Assembly: GCF_900156055.1 (NCBI RefSeq)
Contig: NZ_FTMQ01000005.1
Location: 1 to 64,000 of the forward strand
Direction of reading: 5' to 3'
Source: Rhizobium sp. RU33A
GTDB lineage: Bacteria; Pseudomonadota; Alphaproteobacteria; Rhizobiales; Rhizobiaceae
DNA: 64,000 bases
The notes under the pieces are model-generated. The model saw nothing but the letters and a program-made list of their open reading frames with translations. It was not told the origin of the DNA and made no database searches. Of this stretch, positions 55,607 to 64,000 are shown one piece after another (position 1 is the stretch's first letter; each line of letters begins with the position of its first letter). The position numbers and the translations under genes are program-made.

Positions 55607-58267
55607 ATGAACACTCGGAACGGTCCACTTTCCTTCCGAGGGCTGGGATACTACATCCCCGCCATCGTCGCCACGCTCGCCGTGCTGATCGCCGTTTTCC
55701 TCGCCGACAGGCAGAAGCGCCAGCTTGAAGAAGAATATCTGCGCTCTGCCACGACAGAACAACTTGGCCAACTGCGGTCTCGCCTACAAAGCCGCATTCA
55801 AGGCAATATCAAATTGGTTCAGGGGCTGGTCGCAACCGTCGAGACCGAGCCGGGCATGACCCCCGAACGTTATGCCAGTCTTGCGAGCCGCGTTTTGGAC
55901 GACGACCACCAGCTACGCAGCCTCGCAATCGCACCTGATTTCAAAGTTGCGCTCGTTTATCCTCTCCAGGGCAATGAGAAGAGCTTAGGGCTCGACTACC
56001 GCAAAAACGAACGCCAGCGCGACGCGGCTATGCAGGTCAAAGAGCAAGGCAGAATTGTTGTCACCGGCCCGGTGGAACTGGTCCAGGGTGGGCGCGCAGT
56101 GATCGCGCGATATCCCATCTATACCGGGCCGGACAACACGTTTTTTGGCATCGCTTCCGCGGTCATCGATCTCGACAAACTTCTAGAAAACAGCGGCTTT
56201 AAATCAGATCTCGGTATCGCAGTCTCGATGTCCAGCCGCGCGCATGATGGTGGAGGCGCCAAAACGTTCTTCAACACGGATACCGCGGTGGACTTTGAGC
56301 CGGTGGTGATGTCCATGAAGATCGGTCACGACGTGTGGACCATGTCCGCGTCACCTCTGGAAGGGTGGCAGCAGCCACCAAACGACCTCGGCCTATTCAG
56401 AGGCGGACTGGCGCTTTTGTCCATGGTCATCGTCATTCCGATGTTTTGGGTCGGCTATCTGATGAATGACCGGCATCGGCGTATCATCGCACTTCAAGAC
56501 CGAGAAGACAGGCTCGAAGCTGCCTCTCATCGCCTGCAGCTGGCCATGGATGCATCGCAGGTGGGCGTGTGGGAATACGATTGCAAGACAATGGAGCTGT
56601 CTTGGGACGCACGTATGCGAGAACTCTACGATATTGAGCCGGCGCAGGCCATCTGTCGATATGAAGATTGGCGCGACACACTTCACCCCGAAGACCTGGA
56701 AAGTGCGGAACAGGTTTTTGCGAACTCCATCGAAGCGGGACAGCCCTACACTACAGCCTTTCGGATAGTCGCACGAGATGGCACCATTCGCCACATCCGC
56801 GCACATGGCATGACCTACCATGCTTCTTCTGGCGCTAAACGCGTCGCTGGTGCGAACTGGGATGTTACGGAAGATGTGCGACTCCAAAACGAGCTTCTGA
56901 AAGCTAAGCTCACAGCGGAGGCCCAAAACGCCGCCCTTGAAGATGCCCGTCTCGTTCTGGAGCATCGCTCTATGCACGACGCCCTGACCTGTCTTCCCAA
57001 TCGACGCTATCTCGATCAACAGCTCGCGCTGGCCAACTCAAGCGATGATCCTCAGCCATTGACCTTGCTGCATATCGACCTTGACCGCTTTAAGGACATC
57101 AACGACACCCTGGGTCACGCGGCGGGTGATGAGGTGCTCAAACAGGCTGCGGCTGTACTGCGCGCCCATGTGCCGACCGAAGATTTCATCGCCCGGATTG
57201 GCGGTGATGAATTCGTCCTGCTGTCGCGTCGCGATCCGGCGGAAGCCAACTTTCCTGTGCTCTCGGCTCGGCTGATCGAAGCGATTAGCGAGCCAACGAC
57301 CGTTCAGGACCATGATTGCCGTATTGGCGCAAGCATTGGGATTGCAACGCGCATCGACCACTCCGAAACCCCAGAACAATTGCTCGTCAATGCGGATATC
57401 GCGCTTTATGAGGCCAAGCGCCGCGGCCGAAACCGCGCCCACGTATTCAACGGCGCCCTGCGCCAACGTACGGTGGAAGTCAAACGGCTTGGCGACGACA
57501 TCCAGCGCGGTCTCGAAAACGGCGAATTCAGGCCTTTTTTTCAACCGCAATTCGATGCCGAGACGCTCGAAATCGTCGGCGTTGAAGCCCTTGCCCGATG
57601 GGAACATCCAACGCGTGGCTTTATTGCCCCTGATGTGTTTCTGCCTGTCGCAGAACGTCTCAGTGTTGTTGCCAGGATCGATCACACGATACTGGAGCAG
57701 GCTCTGTTTCAAGCCATGCGTTGGGAAAGCCAAGGGCTCGGCATTCCCCGTGTTTCGGTGAACGTTTCCTGTCAACGCCTGCGGGACGAAAGCCTTATCG
57801 AGAAACTGAAGGCCATGAATATTCGGCCCGGCGCACTGACTTTCGAGTTGCTGGAATCCATCTCTTTTGATGCGGTAGACGTAGGGCTGATGCATGCGAT
57901 CGAGGCGATCAAGGCACTTGGCATCGACATTGAGATCGATGACTTCGGCACAGGACACGCCTCAATAATCAGTCTCCTCGAACTTTCTCCCAAACGACTG
58001 AAAATCGACCGGCGCTTGGTGCTTCCGCTGTTGGAGTCAGCGGCACAACAGAGCCTCGTTCGTTCCCTCATCGATATCGGCAAGGTCCGCGATATCGAAA
58101 CGGTCGCCGAGGGGGTCGAAACAGCGGCGCATGCGGAACTGCTGCGGCAGTTGGGATGCCATGTGCTGCAGGGATATGCCTTCGCCAAACCGATGGCTGC
58201 TGACGACTTCATTGCCTTCGTCAAATCTCGCGAATGGTTTCCAGGGGGGCAGCGTCTTTATCAATAG
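55607..58267 (+). CDS. CHASE-PAS-GGDEF-EAL membrane cyclic-di-GMP protein
   Basis: 886 residues from MNTRNGPLSFRGLG, preceded by AAAGGG; the longer frame upstream is not protein-like. Helix 1 at about 14-34, a periplasmic CHASE domain (about 60-270: LRSLAIAPDFKVALVYPLQG, ARYPIYTGPDNTFFGIASAV), helix 2 at about 270-292, a PAS domain (about 310-430), GGDEF (about 460-620, RIGGDEFVL, no RxxD site) and EAL (about 630-880, VGVEALARWEHPTRG, FELLES, EIDDFGTGHAS, LKIDRR, VAEGVET). CHASE domains bind small extracellular ligands. Catalytic residues of both halves look intact. It is divergent from the Cache sensor. Confidence 0.92.
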   Translation: MNTRNGPLSFRGLGYYIPAIVATLAVLIAVFLADRQKRQLEEEYLRSATTEQLGQLRSRLQSRIQGNIKLVQGLVATVETEPGMTPERYASLASRVLDDDHQLRSLAIAPDFKVALVYPLQGNEKSLGLDYRKNERQRDAAMQVKEQGRIVVTGPVELVQGGRAVIARYPIYTGPDNTFFGIASAVIDLDKLLENSGFKSDLGIAVSMSSRAHDGGGAKTFFNTDTAVDFEPVVMSMKIGHDVWTMSASPLEGWQQPPNDLGLFRGGLALLSMVIVIPMFWVGYLMNDRHRRIIALQDREDRLEAASHRLQLAMDASQVGVWEYDCKTMELSWDARMRELYDIEPAQAICRYEDWRDTLHPEDLESAEQVFANSIEAGQPYTTAFRIVARDGTIRHIRAHGMTYHASSGAKRVAGANWDVTEDVRLQNELLKAKLTAEAQNAALEDARLVLEHRSMHDALTCLPNRRYLDQQLALANSSDDPQPLTLLHIDLDRFKDINDTLGHAAGDEVLKQAAAVLRAHVPTEDFIARIGGDEFVLLSRRDPAEANFPVLSARLIEAISEPTTVQDHDCRIGASIGIATRIDHSETPEQLLVNADIALYEAKRRGRNRAHVFNGALRQRTVEVKRLGDDIQRGLENGEFRPFFQPQFDAETLEIVGVEALARWEHPTRGFIAPDVFLPVAERLSVVARIDHTILEQALFQAMRWESQGLGIPRVSVNVSCQRLRDESLIEKLKAMNIRPGALTFELLESISFDAVDVGLMHAIEAIKALGIDIEIDDFGTGHASIISLLELSPKRLKIDRRLVLPLLESAAQQSLVRSLIDIGKVRDIETVAEGVETAAHAELLRQLGCHVLQGYAFAKPMAADDFIAFVKSREWFPGGQRLYQ

Positions 58268-58452
58268 GCTCGCACCCAAGAACCGTTATTGGAGCGAACG
58301 CTCTATGTGCAGCCGATCCGCGCTCTGCTCCTGTCATCCCCGTTGTGAAAGGAATCAAAACTTGCACCCGTCTCTTTGAGCAGGCAATTCAAAGGCTCAC
58401 ACAACAAGCGTGCAGGTACTGCGTTTGCCGAAAAGATCACTCGTTCGCACGA

Positions 58453-60639
58453 TCAACCAAAAGCCTCACGCGATCCACTCTCATGCTTAGACATCAACTT
58501 TTTCGTGTCGATCCGGTTCAGCGGCTTTGACAGCTCGAAGCCCTGAAGACTGTCACAGCCAAGCGATGCGAGTATTTCTCGTTGATCGGCCGTCTCGACA
58601 CCTTCCGCGGTGGTCTTCAGCCCTTTGTGCCGCGCCATCTGCACGATGGCTTCGACCAGCGGCGCACCGCCATTTTCATGAAGCTGGTCAACGAACATTT
58701 TGTCTATCTTGATGCGATCCACGTTCAGATTGAGGAGCTGCCCGAACGAGGAAGTCCCCATTCCGAAGTCATCGATGGCGAATCTGACGCCCGCTTCCCG
58801 CAATGATCTAATGGCAGCCGCGGCCTTGTCTTCCGTATCTGTCGCGACCCTCTCAGTAATCTCGATCTCGAGGCGTGATGGATCAAGGCTGAACTTCGAC
58901 AGCATTGTCAGGACACGCAGCGCGTAACCAGGCGCCATGAGTTCGATCGCCGACGCATTGACAGAAATTCCAACATCGCAGTCGGGAACGTCGGCCAGCA
59001 GACTGCAGGCTTCTTCCAGAACGTAAAGTCCGAGTTTCTGTATCAAACCGCATTCCTCTGCAATTGGCACAAAAACATCAGGCGATATTGCGCCAAACGT
59101 TGGATGCATCCACCGACAAAGGGCTTCCATGGACGACATTCGTCCGTCCATTGCTGCGTAAACGGGTTGAAAATGAACGCCGAGTTGCGTCCCGGTTTCG
59201 AGTGCGATCGCCAGATCGGTTTCCAGCATCCGTCGACGCCTGAGCACTTCTTCCATGTGACTGCCAAAGACTGCGAACTTATTCCGACCAGCAGCCTTGG
59301 CATGATACAACGCGATATCGGCGCGTCTTGTCATCTCAGTCGCTTCCAATCCCGGTACTGCAAGCGAAATGCCGATGCTCGCTCCAACCGTAATTAGATT
59401 GCCCTCGATTTGGGACGGGAGACGCAGTTTTTCGATGATCCGCCCGGCGAGTAATTCGACTTCGACAAGATCGTCTACATCTTGAAGGATTGTGAACTCA
59501 TCGCCACCCAAGCGAGACACAAGCGCCGATGGTGCGATTTCCAGCAAGCGGTTCGCAACCTCCTTGATGAGTGCGTCTCCCACCGGGTGGCCGAAGGTGT
59601 CGTTGACCTCCTTGAAGTGATCGAGATCCACAAACATGACCGCAACGCCGTTTTCGGTGTCGGCGCGTTCGAGGCGCTGCACAAGGGTGCGATAGAAAGT
59701 CGTCCGGTTTGAAAGTCCTGTAAGTGGATCATGCATGGCAAGTTGCCTCAGCTCTCGCTGGCTCGCCGCAAGGCTGCGAGACCTGCGCCATATCGCACGC
59801 CCGAGGAAACTCATCAGAAGGAAGGCCGAAACGCCTACGAGAAGAACGACTGGATATACAGCCTGGATGACGCTGGCTCCTGGGGTGAAGGGTTGCCACT
59901 GGAAATAGCCGATCGTCTGCCCGGATCCAGACCGCACAGAGACGTTGGAAACGTCGGCAGCGACTGCCGGAGTGCGAACGAAGGCAAGGTTTTCGAACTG
60001 ATAGTCGGTAGCCAGTTCCGAAAGAAGCACTCCATCCAGATAGCGGACGGCAACATGGAGATTCTCAGTGCCCGGCTCCTGCTCGATTTCTCCGCTATCA
60101 GAAACGATCGGTTTGACGCTGACAATCGCAGCCCGCCCATCAAGGTCGAGCAGATCACTTTCGCCAACGGACAAAATGGTGGTGCCAGAGGCCACTTCCC
60201 CGGCAACAAGTCTTTGCTGAAGCTTCGAAACCAGGGGCGCTGCCACATTTGCGATGGTTACGCCGGAAGCAGTTTTAGATGGTTCAGCGATGAACTCGTA
60301 GACAAGGCCGCCTTGATTGTCGAGGATGAGTGCAGCATCATGGCGGAAGTAGGTATGCATCCATTCGCCAAGGTTTGACGACATCCAGTCCTGGTTACGC
60401 TGCTGCACATGTGTGACTGCGTCGTCCCAGACCGTTGCGCTTTCTTGATTGTGGGCCACTTCATCTTCAAGCTTGTCTATAACCAAGCTCAAAAGATCCC
60501 GCTGACGCTGAATCGCGGCTTCATCTGACTTTAGGGTAGAGAGCAATAAAGCGCCGAACAACAGCCCGGTTGTGAGCGTGGCGACGATAAGCGGCAGCAC
60601 AACGGTTAAAAAGGGTTTTTGGCGGAACATTCGGTTCAT
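58453..60639 (-). CDS. CHASE4-like GGDEF-EAL membrane protein
   Basis: 728 residues. Helix 1 (about 8-36), a periplasmic CHASE4-type domain (about 40-260: ESATVWDDAVTHVQQRNQDW, FRHDAALILDNQGGLVYEF), helix 2 (about 262-285), GGDEF (about 300-455: LTGLSNRTTFYRTL, DLDHFKEVNDTFGHPVGDAL, RLGGDEFTI, no RxxD site) and EAL (about 470-715: SMEALCRWMHPTFG, EITER, AIDDFGMGTSS, IKIDKMF, AEGVET). Probably an active phosphodiesterase tuned by an external signal. Convergent with the CHASE-PAS protein. Confidence 0.92.
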   Translation of the reverse strand: MNRMFRQKPFLTVVLPLIVATLTTGLLFGALLLSTLKSDEAAIQRQRDLLSLVIDKLEDEVAHNQESATVWDDAVTHVQQRNQDWMSSNLGEWMHTYFRHDAALILDNQGGLVYEFIAEPSKTASGVTIANVAAPLVSKLQQRLVAGEVASGTTILSVGESDLLDLDGRAAIVSVKPIVSDSGEIEQEPGTENLHVAVRYLDGVLLSELATDYQFENLAFVRTPAVAADVSNVSVRSGSGQTIGYFQWQPFTPGASVIQAVYPVVLLVGVSAFLLMSFLGRAIWRRSRSLAASQRELRQLAMHDPLTGLSNRTTFYRTLVQRLERADTENGVAVMFVDLDHFKEVNDTFGHPVGDALIKEVANRLLEIAPSALVSRLGGDEFTILQDVDDLVEVELLAGRIIEKLRLPSQIEGNLITVGASIGISLAVPGLEATEMTRRADIALYHAKAAGRNKFAVFGSHMEEVLRRRRMLETDLAIALETGTQLGVHFQPVYAAMDGRMSSMEALCRWMHPTFGAISPDVFVPIAEECGLIQKLGLYVLEEACSLLADVPDCDVGISVNASAIELMAPGYALRVLTMLSKFSLDPSRLEIEITERVATDTEDKAAAAIRSLREAGVRFAIDDFGMGTSSFGQLLNLNVDRIKIDKMFVDQLHENGGAPLVEAIVQMARHKGLKTTAEGVETADQREILASLGCDSLQGFELSKPLNRIDTKKLMSKHESGSREAFG

Positions 60640-60749
60640 GGAGAAACTCGCGGAATGAGGTCCCTCTTTGTATTCCGAACCGCTTAATTTCTTGAAAATC
60701 GGCTAGATAAGAATTCACATACAGTAGCACATTGTCAGGGACAGTCTGA

Positions 60750-61085
60750 TCAGCGCGGCTGCGCGGCCTTTCTTGGACGCTCATCATTCAGCCTCTGCAA
60801 TCCAACACGATCACGCCCAGCGCCCTTCGCCTGGTAGAGCGCAAGATCTGCACGCCCCACAAGCTAAGCAGCGTTGCTTACAGCGGTTTCGCGGGTAAAG
60901 CCGGTGGCACCCAGGGTGGCTGTCACGATCTCATGCTCGCTGCCTTCGTGCAGCATGCCGAGGTCACGGATCGATGTTCTGATCTTCTGAGCAATCGCGA
61001 TCGCCGTGTCGCCGTCGGTATCGGGCAGGAGAACGGCAAACTCCTCGCCGCCAAACCTCGCCGTGATGTCGCTAGACCGTCTGGC
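60750..61085 (-). pseudogene. 3' part of a diguanylate cyclase gene with an in-frame stop
   Basis: The minus strand reads RSSDITARFGGEEFAVLLPD, then ALYQAKGAGRDRV, the second half of a GGDEF domain. An in-frame TAG at 60867-60869 interrupts it right after ETAVSNAA, where cyclases continue into the LVGRADLALYQAK segment seen just beyond. The first half of the domain and any sensor are missing. The 5' edge abuts the truncated DMT gene, indicating a deletion fusion. Confidence 0.75.
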
Positions 61086-61734
61086 CGCGGTCGGGGATAT
61101 CCGCGACATGCACCGGCCGCCAGTCGGTCAGCGAAGCCACAAGGCCGAGAGGCAGCTGGATGACGATCATCCAGACCACGATCGCAGCTGGTGAGACGTC
61201 GCGCGTCAGCCTTTTGACGAAAATCAGGGAGAGCCCGTAACCGGCGGCGGCGATCAGGACGAGACCCGCAGCCGGGTCGACCATCGCGATACCGGGACGG
61301 ATGATTACAAGCACGCCGATGAAGCCGCTGATCGTTGCGAAGATCCTTGGCCTCGTCATCTTCTCGCGCAGAAACAAGAAGGCAAACAGGGCAACCCAGA
61401 TCGGCATGGTAAATTCCAGGGCGAACACGGAAGCGAGCGGCAGCATGACGACGCCAATCGTCCAAAGATACTGGGCCATGAAATGCACGAGGTTGCGCGC
61501 AAGATGCAGTTTGAAGAGCTTCGCATGACGCAATTCCGGCAGCAGCATCCGGCCAAAGACGACGATGACACAAAGTCCGATTAGCGCGCGGAAGAAAAGC
61601 ACCTGTTCGATCGACAGCGTACTGGCGAGCTCTCGCGATCCGACGGACATTCCAACGAATGAGATCATACCAAGGGCCATCCAGAGGAGCCCCTGGATGA
61701 AATCGGAATGTTGAAACTGTGCGATTTTTTGCAT
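61072..61734 (-). CDS. EamA/DMT-family transporter, C-terminally truncated
   Basis: 220 residues from MQKIAQFQHSDFIQGLLWMA. It has the ten-helix drug/metabolite transporter pattern through about helix seven (FFRALIGLCVIVVFGRMLLP, FALEFTMPIWVALFAFLFLR, VVWMIVIQLPLGLVASLTDW), then WRPVHVADIP, where complete relatives continue for about 70 more residues. Instead a short unrelated tail ends at a stop inside the GGDEF fragment. Loss of the last helices probably makes it non-functional. Co-directional with, and downstream of, the Rnk-like genes. Confidence 0.75.
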   Translation of the reverse strand: MQKIAQFQHSDFIQGLLWMALGMISFVGMSVGSRELASTLSIEQVLFFRALIGLCVIVVFGRMLLPELRHAKLFKLHLARNLVHFMAQYLWTIGVVMLPLASVFALEFTMPIWVALFAFLFLREKMTRPRIFATISGFIGVLVIIRPGIAMVDPAAGLVLIAAAGYGLSLIFVKRLTRDVSPAAIVVWMIVIQLPLGLVASLTDWRPVHVADIPDRGQTV

Positions 61735-61802
61735 GTTCGGTTCTTTCAGGTCGGACGCGTACCCGGGAAGAGCAAGCGTCCGACAGAGTGATGGAATAGG
61801 AG

Positions 61803-62342
61803 TCAAGCCGCCGAAGGACCCGGATCGTCGGGACCGTCGCAAGCACCGGCAAGCTGACCGTGACGCCCATCCATGCCGCCCGACACGAGACGCAAGTGCG
61901 GTCTCTGCAGGCTCGTGACCGCCTCCTGACCCATCATCTGCCGTTCTCGCCGCGATGCCTCGGGCTGGTATTCCACTGCTTCCAGCAACACGGTCTCTAC
62001 GAGACCATTCGAATTTTCAAACTCGATCTTCTGGCTTGCGCGAAGTCCGAGCAGAGCGAGGCCACGCAGTGTCGTGATAGGCAGGAACAGGCCGACCGGG
62101 CCAGTTGCCTGGCCGGTCGAGATCACGCGGATATCGCTCTCGCCGGCATGGGCGCGAAAGCGCACACGGCTGTTGATGCTGGCGACATCCCCCGGAAGAT
62201 CGTCGCGGAACACGACGATGGCCTTTTGGATCTTGCGCCTGCAAAGCGCGACGAGCCGATCATTGCGGCCCTGCCAGTTGTCGCACAAGGCTTCGAGTAT
62301 GGTGAAATCCTTTGTAGTCAGAATGTAAGTGTCGTTCGACAT
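61803..62342 (-). CDS. Rnk/GreA-like protein, copy 1
   Basis: 179 residues from MSNDTYILTTKDFTILEALC. The N-terminal helical part and the C-terminal GreA/GreB-type domain (NSRVRFRAHAGESDIRVIST, GLFLPITTLRGLALLGLRA) match nucleoside-diphosphate-kinase regulator (Rnk) proteins, which bind RNA polymerase like Gre factors but lack the coiled coil. A tail of about 40 residues (RPHLRLVSGGMDGRHG) is extra. It lies 140 bp after a second Rnk-like gene on the same strand, with a strong hairpin between them. Confidence 0.82.
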   Translation of the reverse strand: MSNDTYILTTKDFTILEALCDNWQGRNDRLVALCRRKIQKAIVVFRDDLPGDVASINSRVRFRAHAGESDIRVISTGQATGPVGLFLPITTLRGLALLGLRASQKIEFENSNGLVETVLLEAVEYQPEASRRERQMMGQEAVTSLQRPHLRLVSGGMDGRHGQLAGACDGPDDPGPSAA

Positions 62343-62398
62343 TTCGCAGTTCTCCATCGCGCCGTCGCCAGCGCGTCCATCGACATGAGCGGGAGATA

Positions 62399-62423
62399 CC
62401 CCTGCGCGAAGATCGCGCAGGGG
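62399..62423 (-). terminator. Strong hairpin between the two Rnk-like genes
   Basis: CCCCTGCGCGA (62399-62409) pairs perfectly with TCGCGCAGGGG (62413-62423) around a 3-base loop. No T-run follows on the minus strand, so it may be partial termination or RNA stabilisation between the genes rather than a full terminator. Confidence 0.5.
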
Positions 62424-62482
62424 AGCCTATCCTGCGATGAGACAACCTCCCCGGGTCGCGAGGCGGGAAACGACTGGCAACA

Positions 62483-62902
62483 TCATGCCGGATCGACCAT
62501 TTCAGGAGATGCCACCTCTTCGACATGGAGGCGGTGCGAACGCCCATCCCGTGCCACCCAATCGATGGACTGACCAGTCGAAAGACCAATCAGGGCCGCA
62601 CCGATCGGTGTCAGGATGGAGATCTTGTTCGCCGCAATATCCGCTTCAGCCGGGAAGACCAGCGTGACGCTGCGGTCTTCCCCGAGATCGCTGGTGAAGC
62701 GGATCCTGGATCCCATACGTGCGACATTGGCGCCGATCTTGGTGTCCTGAACGATACGCGCACGGTCGAGCTCGATGAGAAGCTCTTCGGAAACATCGGG
62801 GTTCCGTCCGGCATGGGCCTCCGCGAGGCGGTAGAGCCTTTCATGATCGGTCCGGGTGAGGATGATTGCCGGCTTGCGCTGCCGTTTCTTTTCGAGAGCC
62901 AT
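62483..62902 (-). CDS. rnk: Rnk/GreA-like protein, copy 2
   Basis: 139 residues from MALEKKRQRKPAIILTRTDH; the longer frame upstream lacks protein character. Rnk layout: helical N-terminus (DHERLYRLAEAHAGRNPDVS, EELLIELDRARIVQDTKI), then a Gre C-terminal domain (MGSRIRFTSDLGEDRSVTLV, KISILTPIGAALIGLSTGQS). Length is typical of Rnk. Divergent from fixL. Rnk-like genes beside oxygen-regulated loci are frequent in rhizobia, so microaerobic control is plausible. Confidence 0.87.
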   Translation of the reverse strand: MALEKKRQRKPAIILTRTDHERLYRLAEAHAGRNPDVSEELLIELDRARIVQDTKIGANVARMGSRIRFTSDLGEDRSVTLVFPAEADIAANKISILTPIGAALIGLSTGQSIDWVARDGRSHRLHVEEVASPEMVDPA

Positions 62903-63104
62903 CGTCAGGCCTCCTGTATAAGACGCGCGGTCGCGCATCCGGCGCACCGCTCTGAAACTAAGAACTGGGATTGAATGTCGCTTCGTAGCCCGTTGCTCCC
63001 TCGCGGGGACGCTACCCATGCCCCACGACCGTATCGCGACGCGATTAGGCCGGGGGTCAGATGCCTGCGATGAGGCACATCCGTGTGCGGATGCTATGGA
63101 AGCG

Positions 63105-63123
63105 TTCGATCAACATGATCGAA
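63105..63123. promoter_or_regulatory. Inverted repeat between rnk and fixL
   Basis: TTCGATCA-ACA-TGATCGAA is a perfect 8-bp inverted repeat with a 3-base spacer, between the divergent rnk-like and fixL genes. The factor is unknown. Confidence 0.45.
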
Positions 63124-63247
63124 AGATGGCCGGCTCGGACACGGAAGTCAAGCAAGGCCGGCTCACCTCCCGACGGCATGACAGCGCGGGCTATCTGATG
63201 CCGTGGAAACAGACCATCTGTGGAGACAAACTCGACCTCGGAGCTTT

Positions 63248-63261
63248 TTGACTTCTATCAA
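63248..63261 (+). promoter_or_regulatory. FNR/FixK-type anaerobox
   Basis: TTGACTTCTATCAA matches TTGA-N6-TCAA and differs from the FixK/FNR consensus TTGAT-N4-ATCAA at one base. It lies 112 bp before the fixL start, consistent with FixK/FnrN control of the fix genes. Confidence 0.6.
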
Positions 63262-63373
63262 TTGGACACAAGGGCTAGCTTCCCATGTCGCTATGTCGAA
63301 TCGAGCGGAATCGGCGCGGATCATTGCACCGTCTGCATTGTTTTGGCTGATTGGGTGTGAAATCAGGGGCAAA

Positions 63374-64000
63374 ATGGCCGAGACGCAACGAAATGAAAGA
63401 CGATTGCTCCCCAATTCCTGGGGTTATATCGTTGCGGTTCTCGGAACGGTCGCGGTCGTCGGCGTGCCGCTCCTCATGGGCGGCGCCGCTTCGCAAGCGC
63501 TATGCCTGCTTGTGCCGATCCCAGTCATCGCCACAGCGCTGATCGGGGGCGCGGGTCCGGCTTTGCTCGCAGCTGTCTTCGGCCTCGCCCTTTGGCTTCT
63601 CAACGTGCATTCATCCGGCTCGGAAATCGTGATTGCCCAAGCAGTCGCGCTTGCCGTCCTGGCGACGTTGATCGTCTGGTTTGCCAAACGAAGAGACCAG
63701 GAGCGGGAGACCCTGGCAGAGCTCAGGGAAGCGCTGGATGATCGCGACGCCCGGATGGCATCCATCCTCGACACGGTTCTCGATGCCACCATCGTCAGCG
63801 ACGACAACGGATTAATCATCTCGTTCAACTCCGCAGCCGTCCGCCAGTTTGGCTATTCGGAAGCCGAAGCCATCGGGCAGAACCTGAAGCTGCTGATGCC
63901 TCAGCCCTACCGCGTCGAGCACGATGGCTACATGCGTCGCTACATGGCAACGGGCGAAAAGAGGATCATCGGCGTCGACCGCGTCGTGGTCGGCCAGCGC
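63374..64000 (+). CDS. fixL: Oxygen-sensing histidine kinase FixL (5' end)
   Basis: First 209 codons; the gene leaves the right edge. CAGGGG lies 4-5 bases before the ATG. Four membrane helices in about 15-95 ([57 protein letters not shown]), a short coil, then a heme-binding PAS domain from about 130 ([57 protein letters not shown]). The PYRVEHDGY segment contains the His position that binds heme iron in FixL, and the later IIG.DRVV.G.R is diagnostic. FixL autophosphorylates when oxygen is low and activates FixJ. The kinase domain is not visible. Confidence 0.92.
   Translation, partial: MAETQRNERRLLPNSWGYIVAVLGTVAVVGVPLLMGGAASQALCLLVPIPVIATALIGGAGPALLAAVFGLALWLLNVHSSGSEIVIAQAVALAVLATLIVWFAKRRDQERETLAELREALDDRDARMASILDTVLDATIVSDDNGLIISFNSAAVRQFGYSEAEAIGQNLKLLMPQPYRVEHDGYMRRYMATGEKRIIGVDRVVVGQR

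Overview
The window is alphaproteobacterial DNA, almost certainly from a member of the Rhizobiaceae (Rhizobium/Agrobacterium/Sinorhizobium group) and possibly from a secondary replicon. The basis is an apparent bgsBA pair (mixed-linkage beta-glucan synthesis, described in Sinorhizobium meliloti), a FixL-type heme-PAS sensor, DUF6088 proteins, a CCUCCUCCC-motif ('cuckoo'/CcsR-like) small RNA, a piece that looks like a rhizobial TraA C-terminus, and many GGDEF/EAL proteins in GC-rich DNA. The replicon assignment is inference. No tRNA, rRNA, CRISPR array or intact insertion sequence was seen.

Layout. 1-7.8 kb: minus-strand biofilm-adhesin module, tolC-type outer-membrane protein, type I secretion ABC exporter, HlyD adaptor, a ribbon-helix-helix/PAS-like regulator, a decayed 1.3-kb gap, then the start of a BapA-like adhesin that leaves the window. 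8.1-10.8 kb: MFS transporter divergent from a LysR regulator. 11.3-15 kb: an MHYT-PAS-GGDEF-EAL protein and a GNAT-like protein. 15.3-22.4 kb: patchy accessory DNA bounded by two directly repeated DUF6088 genes (the second frameshifted). Inside are a LuxR regulator, a secreted FecR-domain protein ending in about 31 Asn/Gly hexapeptide repeats, an acyltransferase and an amidohydrolase remnant. 22.75-22.9 kb: the small RNA. 23-24 kb: a DEDDh exonuclease.

24.3-32.3 kb: a tightly packed minus-strand operon, amiC-amiR(ANTAR)-permease-permease-binding protein-formamidase-dual ATPase, preceded by a leader with an intrinsic terminator just before amiC. This is the layout expected for ligand-controlled antitermination of an amide uptake and hydrolysis system. 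32.8-41.2 kb: two divergent operons making a branched-chain-amino-acid-type ABC transporter with an aldo/keto reductase-RidA fusion, a second aldo/keto reductase, a TIGR04076 protein and a GntR/FCD regulator. The substrate is unknown.

41.4-61.1 kb: after a TraA/TetR rearrangement scar comes a cyclic-di-GMP and envelope-signalling cluster. It holds a sigma-like protein with an MHYT hybrid kinase, an AAA ATPase, GAF-GGDEF-PilZ, GAF-GGDEF-EAL, bgsB-bgsA, a Cache sensor, two membrane GGDEF-EAL proteins, and a diguanylate-cyclase pseudogene fused to a truncated DMT exporter. 61.8-64 kb: two Rnk/GreA-like proteins and the 5' end of fixL behind an FNR/FixK-type box. The common theme is control of surface attachment and exopolysaccharide by c-di-GMP and environmental sensors, beside two uptake-plus-catabolism operons for nitrogenous compounds.
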